Source: Streptomyces sp. BK239
Lineage (GTDB): Bacteria; Actinomycetota; Actinomycetes; Streptomycetales; Streptomycetaceae
DNA length: 64,000 nt
NCBI RefSeq assembly: GCF_004217285.1
Contig: NZ_SHKS01000004.1
Span: forward strand, 124,001 to 188,000
Reading direction: 5' to 3'
In this document: piece after piece, positions 8,115 through 16,075 of the stretch
Layout of the letters: each line of letters starts with the position of its first letter
Numbering within the stretch: position 1 is the stretch's first letter
Notes under the pieces: model-generated
Seen by the model: the letters and a program-made list of their open reading frames with translations, nothing else
What the model was told of the DNA's origin: nothing
Database searches by the model: none
Translations under genes and position numbers: made by a program

Positions 8115-9454
8115 TTGCCGACCTCCTGTTCCGACTGTTCCGTGGCGTCCTCGACCGGCGCGTGCAGCAGCACCCGCGCGGCCCTGCGTCCGGACGCGTC
8201 CACCACGTCCATGCGCCAGCCGCCGACCTCCACCCGGTCGCCGACTGCCGGGATGCGGCCCAGTTCGGTGGCGACGAGCCCGGCGAGCGTCTCGTACGGC
8301 CCCTCGGGGGCGGTCAGTCCCACGCGGGAGAGCTGATCGGTGCGGGCGGCGCCGTCGGCGGAGTACAGCACGCGGCCCTCCTCGTCCTTGCCCGCCGGGG
8401 CCAGGTCGGGCGTCTCGTGCGGGTCGTGCTCGTCGCGGACCTCGCCGACGACCTCCTCGACGATGTCCTCCAGCGTCGCGACGCCCGCGGTGCCGCCGTA
8501 CTCGTCGATGACCACGGCCATCGTCCGCCGGCCGGACAGCCGGTCCAGCAGCCGGTCCACGGTGAGCGACTCGGGCACCAGCAGCGGTTCGCGCATGATC
8601 TCGGCGACCGGCACGCGCGTGCGGCGCTCCGCGGCGACCGCCAGGACGTCCTTGACGTGGGCGGTGCCGACCACCGTGTCCAGGTTGCCCCGGTAGACCG
8701 GGAAGCGGGACAGACCGGTGGCGCGGGTCGCGTTCGCGACGTCCTCGCAGGTCGCCTGGGCCTCCAGGGCGATGACCTGGACGCGCGGAGTCATCACGTT
8801 CTCCGCGGTCAGGTCGGCCAGGTTCAGCGTGCGCACGAACAGCTCGGCGGTGTCGGCCTCCAGTGCGCCCTGCTTGGCGGAGTGCCGGGCCAGCGCGGCC
8901 AGCTCCTGGGGGCTGCGGGCGGAGGCCAGCTCCTCGGCGGGCTCCAGACCGAAGCGGCGTACGACGCGGTTGGCGGTGTTGTTGAGATGGGTGATGAAGG
9001 GGCGGAACGCGGCGCTGAACCAGCGCTGGGCGTTGCCCACCCCCTTGGCCACCGTCAGCGGCGAGGAGATCGCCCAGTTCTTGGGCACGAGTTCGCCGAC
9101 GACCATCAGGAACACGGTCGACAGGGCGGTGCCCAGCACCAGCGCGACCGAACTCGCCGCGCCGCTCGACAGGCCGACGGACTCCAGCGGCCCGGAGATC
9201 AGCTTGGCGATCGACGGCTCGGCGAGCATGCCGACGACCAGGTTGGTGACGGTGATGCCGAGCTGGGCGCCGGAGAGCTGGAAGGTGAGGTTGCGGACGG
9301 CTTCGAGGGCGCCCGCCGCGCCGCGCTCGCCGCGCTCGACGGCGCGTTCCAGTTCGCCGCGCTCGACCGTGGTGAGCGAGAACTCGGCGGCGACGAACGC
9401 GCCGCACGCGAGCGACAGCAGGATCGCCACCAGCAGCAGGACGACTTCCATCAT
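8111..9454 (-). CDS. CNNM/CBS/CorC_HlyC-domain membrane protein, long paralogue
   Basis: A 447-residue protein with the complete architecture of the family. The DUF21 transmembrane domain covers about residues 1-195, with VVGELVPKNWAIS as the family motif. The CBS pair lies at about 215-335, including VIDEYGGTAGVATLEDIVEEVVGE, and the CorC_HlyC domain at about 350-430, including GRIPAVGDRVEVGGWRMDVVD. ATG 9454 has GGAGG seven bases upstream. It leads a two-gene operon with the coupled shorter paralogue. A role in divalent cation export or tolerance is inferred from the family; no experimental link is visible here. Confidence 0.94.
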   Translation of the reverse strand: MMEVVLLLVAILLSLACGAFVAAEFSLTTVERGELERAVERGERGAAGALEAVRNLTFQLSGAQLGITVTNLVVGMLAEPSIAKLISGPLESVGLSSGAASSVALVLGTALSTVFLMVVGELVPKNWAISSPLTVAKGVGNAQRWFSAAFRPFITHLNNTANRVVRRFGLEPAEELASARSPQELAALARHSAKQGALEADTAELFVRTLNLADLTAENVMTPRVQVIALEAQATCEDVANATRATGLSRFPVYRGNLDTVVGTAHVKDVLAVAAERRTRVPVAEIMREPLLVPESLTVDRLLDRLSGRRTMAVVIDEYGGTAGVATLEDIVEEVVGEVRDEHDPHETPDLAPAGKDEEGRVLYSADGAARTDQLSRVGLTAPEGPYETLAGLVATELGRIPAVGDRVEVGGWRMDVVDASGRRAARVLLHAPVEDATEQSEQEVGK

Positions 9455-9768
9455 CGGGTCACCTCCGTCCCATCGTCGGCCAGGGCAAGGAGGAGTGCGC
9501 GATGTCGGATACTGGGAGGCTCGCCCATGGGCGGACGCTCACACCTTTCGTCGAGGTCGAAGAGGGACCTTGAAGGTCCACACGGTCCCCCAAGGGTAAA
9601 GGATCGGCAAAGCGGCGGTGAGTGCGGTCTCCTTCGCCGCGTACCCCGCCGCGCGCCCCGCATGATGCGCCGTCCGCACCGACCGCGACCATGGCGTCCA
9701 CGCCCCGCCCGCGCGGCCCGCGACCACCGCGTCCACGCCCCGCCCGCAAGGCCGCGCCCGGCGGGGCC
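9455..9768. other. 314-base gene-free region upstream of the CNNM operon
   Basis: I see no credible gene here. It holds the promoter and leader of the CNNM operon on the minus strand and a perfect 15-base palindrome at 9565-9579, then a GC-rich spacer with low-complexity CGCCCG repeats at about 9650-9765 running to the stop of the acetyltransferase gene. The short open frames in it have no coding-type bias. Confidence 0.5.
9565..9579. promoter_or_regulatory. Perfect palindrome GGACCTT-G-AAGGTCC upstream of the CNNM operon
   Basis: Seven-base arms flank a single central base, 111 bases upstream of the CNNM start codon. It could be an operator for an unidentified regulator or a small RNA hairpin in the leader. 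No known consensus was recognised. Confidence 0.4.
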
Positions 9769-10188
9769 CTACAGCGGCTTGACCCAGCGCCGCCAGTGGT
9801 CCTCCCGCTGGTAGCCGGCCGCGTCCCAGGTGTGGTGAGCCCGTTCGTTGGCCTCCAGGACCATCGCGTCGACCCGTCGCCCGCCCAGGGCGGCGAACCG
9901 TCGCTCGGCCGCTTCCAGCAGGGCGGTGGCGATGCCCTGCCGGCGATGGCCGGGGTGGACGGCCAGGCGGTACGCGGAGCACCGCCACCCGTCGAACCCG
10001 GCTATGACCGTGCCGGCGAGAAGGCCGTCGCGCTCCGCGAGGAGCAGCGCCTCCGGGTCCCTCACGATGAGCCGCGCCACGCCGTCGTGGTCGTCGCTGA
10101 TGCTCGTCCCCTCGGCGGCCTCGCGCCAGAAGCGCAGCACGGTGTCGATGTCGGCGAGGGTGGCGTGGCGGATGTGGAGATCGCTCAT
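9769..10188 (-). CDS. GNAT-family N-acetyltransferase
   Basis: A 139-residue single-domain acetyltransferase that moves an acetyl group from acetyl-CoA to an amine on an unknown acceptor. The acetyl-CoA pyrophosphate-binding loop is in AVHPGHRRQGIATALLEAAE (Q/RxxGxA/G motif, about residues 78-97). The fold starts IRHATLADIDTVLRFWREA and ends with AGYQREDHWRRWVKPL, typical of RimI-like proteins. ATG 10188 (MSDLHIRHAT) was chosen over one four codons upstream because the fold starts here. It sits at the boundary between the core genes and the accessory lipid cluster, and I infer that it belongs to the core side. Confidence 0.88.
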   Translation of the reverse strand: MSDLHIRHATLADIDTVLRFWREAAEGTSISDDHDGVARLIVRDPEALLLAERDGLLAGTVIAGFDGWRCSAYRLAVHPGHRRQGIATALLEAAERRFAALGGRRVDAMVLEANERAHHTWDAAGYQREDHWRRWVKPL

Positions 10189-10282
10189 GGGGCGAGCCAA
10201 GCAGAGCGCCCGCCCGTCTGGCGAACCGTTTCCGCGCGCGCCGGTGAGGCGTCACACCGTCCGCGAGCTGCCGCCTGCCGGA

Positions 10283-11533
10283 TCAGTCCCGACGGCCCAC
10301 GTGACGGTGCAGCACACGGCAGGCGCGGGCGGTGCCGTCCTCGGCCGCCAGCGCCCGGCCGAGCCGGCCCGCCGCCTCGGCGTAGGGGGCGTGCCGGGTG
10401 AGGGCGCGCAGACGGCCGGCGAGGGCGGCCACGGTCAGTTCCCGGGCCGGCAAGGGGGCGGGCCCCGCGCCGAGATCGCGCACCCGCGCCGCCCAGTACG
10501 TCTGGTCGCCGAAGAAGGGGCAGGTGAGGGAGGGCCGGCCGGCCCGCAGCGCCGAGGCCGTCGTGCCCGCCCCGCCGTGGTGGACGACCGCGGCCGTCCG
10601 CGGAAACAGCCAGTCGTGAGGGGTGTCGCCGACCACGAGCATGTCGTCCTCGCTGGTGGCGGGATCGCCGGCGAGCACCCCGCGCAGCCCCTCGCGACGC
10701 AGCGCCGCCCGCACGACGGCGTCGGTCGCCTCCGGGTCGCCGGTCCTCATGCTGCCGAACCCGACGTAGACGGGCGGGGGCCCGTCGGCCAGGAAGTCCA
10801 GGAGCCGCCGCGGTGGACGCCACTGCGGCTGTTCGTGGTGCCAGTAACCCGTCACATGGACGTTCGGCCGCCAGTCGGACGGCCGCGGCACCACCACGGG
10901 ACTGAACGCGCAGAGCACGGGCGCGCGTCGCGCCTGCCGGAACGCGGCCGCCGGGGACAGCTCCGGCAGGCCGAGACTCTCCCGGCGCCACGCGTTGACG
11001 TACTTCCGGCACACGAGCCATGAACCGGCGTCCACCGCGTCGAAGCTGAGCCGGTTGCCCCAGCCTCCCAGTGCCCGGGCCGCGGGCGCGACCGGGTGAG
11101 GGAAGGCCTTCGTCGGCTGGCTCGGCTGGAAGTGGACGACGGCGTGCGGGACTTGGAGGTGCTGGCTCAGATGGACGCCGAGGAAGGCGAAGGTGGGCGC
11201 CAGCACCAGATCGGCCCCCTTCGCGCCCACCGCCGTCTGCTCCAGCATCGGCGTCATGAGGGGGCGCAGCAGCCTGTCCATACCGCGGATGAACGCCACC
11301 GGGTTGCCTCGCCCGGTGAGCAGCTCCTGACCCTCGGGGGACTCGACCAGTTCCGCGGGATCGGCCGGCAGGGCGTGGAACTCCAGCCCCGCCTCCGCGA
11401 TCAGCGGCTGGTAGCGCGCGCTGGCGAGGATCCTGACGGTGTCGCCCTGACGCGTCAGTGCCCGCCCCAGTGCCAGGCAGGGCTGGACATCGCCCCGCGA
11501 CCCCCCGGCGAAGATCACCACTGTGCGCGGCAT
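10283..11533 (-). CDS. GT1-family glycosyltransferase, sterol/lipid-type
   Basis: A 416-residue UDP- or TDP-sugar-dependent glycosyltransferase of GT-B fold. The N-terminal loop AGGSRGDVQPCLALGRAL and the C-terminal donor-binding block (HHGGAGTTASALRAGRPSL, then PFFGDQTYWAARVRDLGAGP) are the form found in sterol glucosyltransferases, mycobacterial glycopeptidolipid Gtf enzymes and macrolide transferases. No signal peptide or membrane span is seen, so it acts in the cytosol. ATG 11533 has an AGAGGAA ribosome binding site. It is the leftmost gene of the lipid cluster and faces away from the methyltransferase gene. I infer that it adds a sugar to the hydroxylated polyketide lipid. The sugar cannot be predicted. 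Confidence 0.88.
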   Translation of the reverse strand: MPRTVVIFAGGSRGDVQPCLALGRALTRQGDTVRILASARYQPLIAEAGLEFHALPADPAELVESPEGQELLTGRGNPVAFIRGMDRLLRPLMTPMLEQTAVGAKGADLVLAPTFAFLGVHLSQHLQVPHAVVHFQPSQPTKAFPHPVAPAARALGGWGNRLSFDAVDAGSWLVCRKYVNAWRRESLGLPELSPAAAFRQARRAPVLCAFSPVVVPRPSDWRPNVHVTGYWHHEQPQWRPPRRLLDFLADGPPPVYVGFGSMRTGDPEATDAVVRAALRREGLRGVLAGDPATSEDDMLVVGDTPHDWLFPRTAAVVHHGGAGTTASALRAGRPSLTCPFFGDQTYWAARVRDLGAGPAPLPARELTVAALAGRLRALTRHAPYAEAAGRLGRALAAEDGTARACRVLHRHVGRRD

Positions 11534-11652
11534 GCCGTTCCTCTTTCCGGTTGTGCCGAAGTGACGGGCGTCCGGTGGTGCCGCTGCGACGAGCCGGACG
11601 GGCCCGCCGGACCCGTCACCCGATCGGCAGCCCCCGGGACAGGGTGAGAGAT

Positions 11653-11670
11653 CCATTACAGAACAAATGG
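11653..11670. promoter_or_regulatory. Inverted repeat CCATT-N8-AATGG in the glycosyltransferase/methyltransferase divergent promoter
   Basis: Five-base arms sit in the only AT-rich patch (about 11650-11695) of the 181-base divergent intergenic region. It is a candidate operator or promoter element serving both genes. The arms are short, so it may be chance. Confidence 0.3.
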
Positions 11671-11714
11671 TGCAAGCATGTGGAAAATGCCACCCCTTGC
11701 GGGAGGGAAAGCTG

Positions 11715-13550
11715 ATGCCACGGACCATGGCCCACGTCGCTGCGGCAGCGCTCGGCGCGGGATTCGCCCTCAACGCGGTACGGCTCGACCGCCGGCTGGC
11801 CGGGCTGCGCCCGCTGGAGCCTTCGGCGGAGCCGCCCTCCCCGGACTTCCGGTTCGCCTTGGCCTCCGGCGTGCGGCTGGACGACGAGACGCGCCGCGCC
11901 GCCTGTGCCTTCGCCTCCCGCGAAGGGCTCAAGGTGCTCGATCTGGTGCCGGGCGACCTGCCCACGGAGGAGCTGCTCGACTTCGCCCGTCTGGTGGACA
12001 CACGCTCCTTCCGGCGCGACAGGCTCGCCTTCGGACGCAGCGCCCTGCACGCCGTCGTCGTGGAGGCGTCCGTGCTGGAGCGGCTCGGCAGACCTCTCCC
12101 CGCCGGCACGGACCTCTCCGGGCTGTCCGCCGCGGAACTGACCGACCTGCTCGGGTCGCTGAAGAAGTGCGCGCCGAACACGACCGGGTTCGCGCTCGCG
12201 CCCGGACTGCGCGGCGTCCGCCGCACCGCCCGTGAACGGGTCGCCGCACGGCCGGACAACACCTTCGTGCCGCTGCCGGCCGTCCTGGCCGCGCGCCTGG
12301 CCGCAGGCGCCCTCACCCTCGCCTGCCTCGCGACCGCCCCGGCCTGGGGGACGGCCGCACTGGCCGGATACGCACTGCAGCCGGCCCTGGTACGCGGCTT
12401 CGGGAGGACGCGCGCCGACCGGTACCGCGCCGCGCTGCTCAGGCCCGTACGCGGTCCGGGCGACTGGCTGCGCACGGCGCGGGCCGTGCACGCCCTGCGA
12501 GGGCCGGCCGACCCCCATGCCGGGCTCCGGCCGCGGTACCAGGCGGAGATCGCCCGCGGCCTGGAGCGGTTCTTCGAGCCGCGCCGCGGCTCCTGCCCGT
12601 GGTGCGGCTCGTCCGACCTGAGACACCGGGTGACGGCACGGGACATGTACCAGGGAAAGCCGGGCCGGTTCACCCTGGAGGAGTGCGGGGGCTGCGGCCA
12701 CACCTTCCAGAACCCGCGGCTGAACCCGGACGGCCTCGACTTCTACTACCGCGACTGCTACGACGGCGTCGGCGAGCGGCAGATGGAGAAGGTGTTCGCC
12801 TTCCAGGGCCCCGCCTACCGCGCCCGCGCCCGGCTGCTGCCCACTCACACCGCGCCCCGGACCTGGCTGGACGTGGGCGCGGGGCACGGACACTTCTGCC
12901 TCGTCGCCCAGGACGTGTGGCCGGGGACCGTCTTTCACGGACTGGACCGCAGCGACGCCGTGGAGCGGGCCGCGCGGTACGGCTGGGTGCACCGGAGCCA
13001 CCGAGGAGGCTTCCCCGAACTCGCCGAAGGGCTGGAAGGCGCCTACGACGTGGTGAGCATGTTCCACTACCTGGAGCACACCCTCGACCCCCGGGCCGAG
13101 CTGGAGGCGGCTCGCAAGGTCCTCAAGCCGGGCGGGCACCTGGTGATCGAGGTACCCGACCCGCAGAGCTCCCTCGGCCGGCTGCTGGGCCGCCACTGGA
13201 TCCCCTGGATGCAGCCGCAGCACGTGCACCTGATGCCCTTCACCAATCTCGAACAGGCGCTGCTGGAGCGGGGTTTCGTCACGGTGGCCGAGCAGCGCGT
13301 CACCGGACGGCCGGGCGGGGACTTCTGCGGCGCCGTCGTGGAGCGATTCCGCTCCTGGACGCCCAGTCCCCGCCACCCGTGGTCGCGCACACCCCCGTCC
13401 CGGGGCCGCGCCCTCGCCCACGCGGCCATCTGGACGACCTCCGTCCCGCTGTTCGCCGCGGCGGCCGCGGCCGACGTCGCCGTCGCCCCCTTCCTGGGGG
13501 CGCTGCGAGGCGGGCAGGCCTACCGGATCCTCGCCCGCAAGGAGGAGTGA
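11715..13550 (+). CDS. Zinc-ribbon class I SAM methyltransferase with a novel N-terminal domain
   Basis: A 611-residue protein in three parts. Residues 1-290 are unrecognised: the first 20 are hydrophobic (AHVAAAALGAGFALNAVRL), a conserved-looking middle follows, and one strong hydrophobic stretch lies at about 188-225. A zinc ribbon follows at about 294-328 (CPWCG and CGGCG pairs), a hallmark of small-molecule and lipid methyltransferases. The methyltransferase domain is at about 383-540, with motif I LDVGAGHGHF, VVSMFHYLEHTLDP, and PGGHLVIEVPD, followed by IPWMQPQHVHLMPF. A short hydrophobic C terminus may return it to the membrane. The RBS GGAGGGAA precedes ATG 11715. Inference: it methylates the cluster lipid or its sugar. 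Its 3' end overlaps the convergent esterase gene. Confidence 0.85.
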   Translation: MPRTMAHVAAAALGAGFALNAVRLDRRLAGLRPLEPSAEPPSPDFRFALASGVRLDDETRRAACAFASREGLKVLDLVPGDLPTEELLDFARLVDTRSFRRDRLAFGRSALHAVVVEASVLERLGRPLPAGTDLSGLSAAELTDLLGSLKKCAPNTTGFALAPGLRGVRRTARERVAARPDNTFVPLPAVLAARLAAGALTLACLATAPAWGTAALAGYALQPALVRGFGRTRADRYRAALLRPVRGPGDWLRTARAVHALRGPADPHAGLRPRYQAEIARGLERFFEPRRGSCPWCGSSDLRHRVTARDMYQGKPGRFTLEECGGCGHTFQNPRLNPDGLDFYYRDCYDGVGERQMEKVFAFQGPAYRARARLLPTHTAPRTWLDVGAGHGHFCLVAQDVWPGTVFHGLDRSDAVERAARYGWVHRSHRGGFPELAEGLEGAYDVVSMFHYLEHTLDPRAELEAARKVLKPGGHLVIEVPDPQSSLGRLLGRHWIPWMQPQHVHLMPFTNLEQALLERGFVTVAEQRVTGRPGGDFCGAVVERFRSWTPSPRHPWSRTPPSRGRALAHAAIWTTSVPLFAAAAAADVAVAPFLGALRGGQAYRILARKEE

Positions 13551-14584
13551 CCCGCCTCACCGGCACGGTCGGCCCGGCTGCCGAGAGAGCCCATCAGCGC
13601 GGGCCAGATGTAGTGCAGTTCCTTGCGCCAGTACGCCCAGGAATGCGTCCCCGGCGCGTACATGTGCGTCGTGACCCGCACCCGTTCCTCGCGCAGCGAC
13701 GCGGCGAACTTCTTGATCTGCGCCGGGAGCGCCGCCTCGCCCAACACGCTCGCCAGCACCACGTCAGGGGCGCGGCCCAGGTCCATCGGTCCGGGAACGC
13801 TGTTGCCCACGGACAGATGGACGCGCGTCCCGCGGAAGGAGCGCGGCATGGCGGCGGGGTTGTGGAACCGCCAGACGTCGGCGTTGCGCACCGGGTCGCC
13901 CCAGACCTTCTTCATGTCGACGCCGACCCGCTGGGAGCCGAGCCCGATGGCCAGACGCACGGCGGGGTCGTCGAGGTCCACGTACGAACTCATCGCCGCC
14001 GCGTACCGGAACAGCCCGCGGTGGTGTGCCGCGTAGTTGAGCGCCCCGAACCCGCCCATGGACAGCCCCACCACGGCGCGGGAGGAACTGGCCCGGTACT
14101 CCTTCTCCATGAGCCGCACGAGTTCGCGGGTGTGAAAGGTCTCCCACCGGGGAGGGCCGGCGAACCAGTCGCTGTAGTAGCCGTCCTTTCCCGCGTCGGG
14201 CATGACGACGATCACGTCGGACTTCCGCGCCAGCTCTTCCAGGTCCGTCTCGCGCGTCCAGGCCGTGTAGTTGTCGTCACCGCCGTGGAGCATGTAGAGA
14301 ACCGGGAAGGTGGCTTTCGGCCTCCGCTCCCAGTTCGCGGGAAGAATGACGCGGACCGGAATGGACTTGCCCATGGCCGGTGAACTGACCGTGATGTCGC
14401 GCGTCCGCTCGTCGAGCGTCTTCACGGCAGTGACACGGGCCTCCGCACGGGGAGACCCGGGCGTGCCTTCCCGGTCCCGCGCGACGGCGTCCGTCTCGGC
14501 CGAGACGAGAGCTGCCACGAGCCCCAGGCACACCAGATTCGTTTTCGCACACTTCGCAAGAGAGAGCCACACGGCTCGGAGCAT
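13520..14584 (-). CDS. Secreted antigen-85/esterase-D-like alpha/beta hydrolase (candidate acyltransferase)
   Basis: A 354-residue secreted protein of the Esterase_PHB/antigen 85 superfamily, which includes mycolyltransferases. An N-terminal hydrophobic segment (LVCLGLVAALVSAETDA) reads as a signal peptide. The fold shows FPVLYMLHGGDDNYTAW (oxyanion strand/loop), nucleophile elbow VVGLSMGGFGALNYA and the C-terminal catalytic histidine in APGTHSWAYWRKELHYIWPAL. This block structure is shared by antigen 85 proteins and the putative esterases around them. The GTG at 14596 is an alternative start. It is divergent from ccr and convergent, with a 31-base overlap, with the methyltransferase gene. 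Inference: outside the membrane it transfers or hydrolyses the acyl chain of the lipid made by the neighbouring synthase. Confidence 0.87.
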   Translation of the reverse strand: MLRAVWLSLAKCAKTNLVCLGLVAALVSAETDAVARDREGTPGSPRAEARVTAVKTLDERTRDITVSSPAMGKSIPVRVILPANWERRPKATFPVLYMLHGGDDNYTAWTRETDLEELARKSDVIVVMPDAGKDGYYSDWFAGPPRWETFHTRELVRLMEKEYRASSSRAVVGLSMGGFGALNYAAHHRGLFRYAAAMSSYVDLDDPAVRLAIGLGSQRVGVDMKKVWGDPVRNADVWRFHNPAAMPRSFRGTRVHLSVGNSVPGPMDLGRAPDVVLASVLGEAALPAQIKKFAASLREERVRVTTHMYAPGTHSWAYWRKELHYIWPALMGSLGSRADRAGEAGHSSLRARIR

Positions 14585-14710
14585 GACGAAACTCACCGCC
14601 CGTCAACGGCAGACACTCCGCCCGGTCGAGGGCAGTCGCCCGTACGGCAGAGCAGCGGTTGCGGCACCCCAGGTCAGCGGTTCTCGTGGGAACAGTCGCG
14701 AGAAGTGAGC

Positions 14711-16048
14711 ATGAATGGAGCCGACATGACATCGCCCCTGTCAGAAGCGGTCATCGCGGGTGCGGACGCCGAGGCCCTCGAGTCCCTCCCGCTCCCGGAC
14801 CACTTCCCGGCGGCCTGTGTGCGCGCCGCCGACGTCAACATGTTCGAGGGCGTCGAGGACAAGGACGTGCGCAAGTCCCTGCACGTCACGGACGTGCCGA
14901 TGCCCGAGCTCGCTCCCGACGAGGCGCTGATCGCCGTGATGGCGAGCGCGATCAACTACAACACGGTGTGGACGGCCATGTTCGAGCCGCTGCCCACCTT
15001 TCAGTTCCTCAAAGCCATGGGCAGAGGGGGCGGATGGGAAGCGCGGCACGACCTGCCCTACCACATCGTCGGCTCGGACGCCGCGGGCGTCGTCGTCCGC
15101 ACCGGCTCCTCCGTGCGCAAGTGGAAGGTCGGCGATCACGTCTCGATCTCGCCGGCCTACGTCGACGAGCAGGACCCCGACACCCACCAGGACGGCATGC
15201 TCGGGCTCGGCCAGAAGGCCTGGGGGTTCGAGACGAACTTCGGCGGCCTCGCCCACTACGCCGTCGTGCGGGCGAGCCAGCTGATGCCGAAACCCCCGGC
15301 GCTCACCTGGGAGGAAGCCGCCGTCAACCCCCTGTGTGCGAGCACGGCGTACCGCATGCTGGTCAGCGACCGCGGCGCACGGATGAAGCAGGGCGACATC
15401 GTGCTGGTCTGGGGCGCGACCGGCGGACTGGGCGCCTACGCCGTCCAACTGGTCCGCAACGGCGGCGGCATCCCGGTCGGCGTCGTGAACTCCGAGGAGA
15501 AGGCGCGACTGCTCAGATCCCTCGGCTGCGACGCCGTCATCAACCGCGAGGAGATCCTCGGCGGCGACGACTCGCTCCTGCAACGCGCCGAAGGGTGGAA
15601 GCGGATGGGCAGGGCGATCCGCGACGCGGTCGGCGAGGACCCGCACATCGTCTTCGAGCACGTCGGCAGGAAGACGTTCCCCGCGTCGGTGTTCCTGGCC
15701 AGGCGCGGCGGGACCGTCGTCACCTGCGGATCCAGCACCGGCTACGAGCACACCTACGACAACCGGTACCTGTGGATGCGGCTCAAACGGATCATCGGCA
15801 GCCACGGAGCGAACCTGTACGAGCAGTGCGAAGTCAACCGGCTCATCGCCCTGGGCGGCGTGGTCCCCGCCCTGTCGGTCACCTATCCCCTGGCGGAGGT
15901 CGGGGCCGCCACCCGGACCGTCCAGGCCAACGAGCACATCGGCAAGGTCGGTGTGCTGTGCCTGGCGCCCCGCACCGGCCTCGGGGTCACCGACCCCGAG
16001 GCCCGGGCCCGGATCGGAGAGGAGCGGCTGCGCCTGTTCCGCAGGTAG
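14711..16048 (+). CDS. ccr: Crotonyl-CoA carboxylase/reductase-type enoyl-CoA reductive carboxylase
   Basis: A 445-residue NADPH-dependent MDR-family enzyme that reduces a 2-enoyl-CoA while fixing CO2, giving ethylmalonyl-CoA from crotonyl-CoA or longer alkylmalonyl-CoAs. The nucleotide-binding motif is VLVWGATGGLGAYA. The known CO2-binding residues are conserved: Asn82 in INYNTVW, Glu174 in GFETNFGG and His365 in GSHGAN. This supports carboxylation, not plain reduction. ATG 14711 follows a GAGAAG site; GTG 14705 and ATG 14726 are alternatives. It lies 27 bases from the convergent polyketide synthase stop. Its likely job is supplying the branched extender unit for that synthase. The chain-length preference is unknown. 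Confidence 0.95.
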   Translation: MNGADMTSPLSEAVIAGADAEALESLPLPDHFPAACVRAADVNMFEGVEDKDVRKSLHVTDVPMPELAPDEALIAVMASAINYNTVWTAMFEPLPTFQFLKAMGRGGGWEARHDLPYHIVGSDAAGVVVRTGSSVRKWKVGDHVSISPAYVDEQDPDTHQDGMLGLGQKAWGFETNFGGLAHYAVVRASQLMPKPPALTWEEAAVNPLCASTAYRMLVSDRGARMKQGDIVLVWGATGGLGAYAVQLVRNGGGIPVGVVNSEEKARLLRSLGCDAVINREEILGGDDSLLQRAEGWKRMGRAIRDAVGEDPHIVFEHVGRKTFPASVFLARRGGTVVTCGSSTGYEHTYDNRYLWMRLKRIIGSHGANLYEQCEVNRLIALGGVVPALSVTYPLAEVGAATRTVQANEHIGKVGVLCLAPRTGLGVTDPEARARIGEERLRLFRR

Positions 16049-16075
16049 GCCCACGGAACGGGCGCGGCGCGCGGA

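Noticed and set aside
10189..10282. Mobile-element boundary at the left edge of the lipid cluster
   Set aside because: There are no inverted repeats, tRNA fragments or transposase remnants in this spacer.
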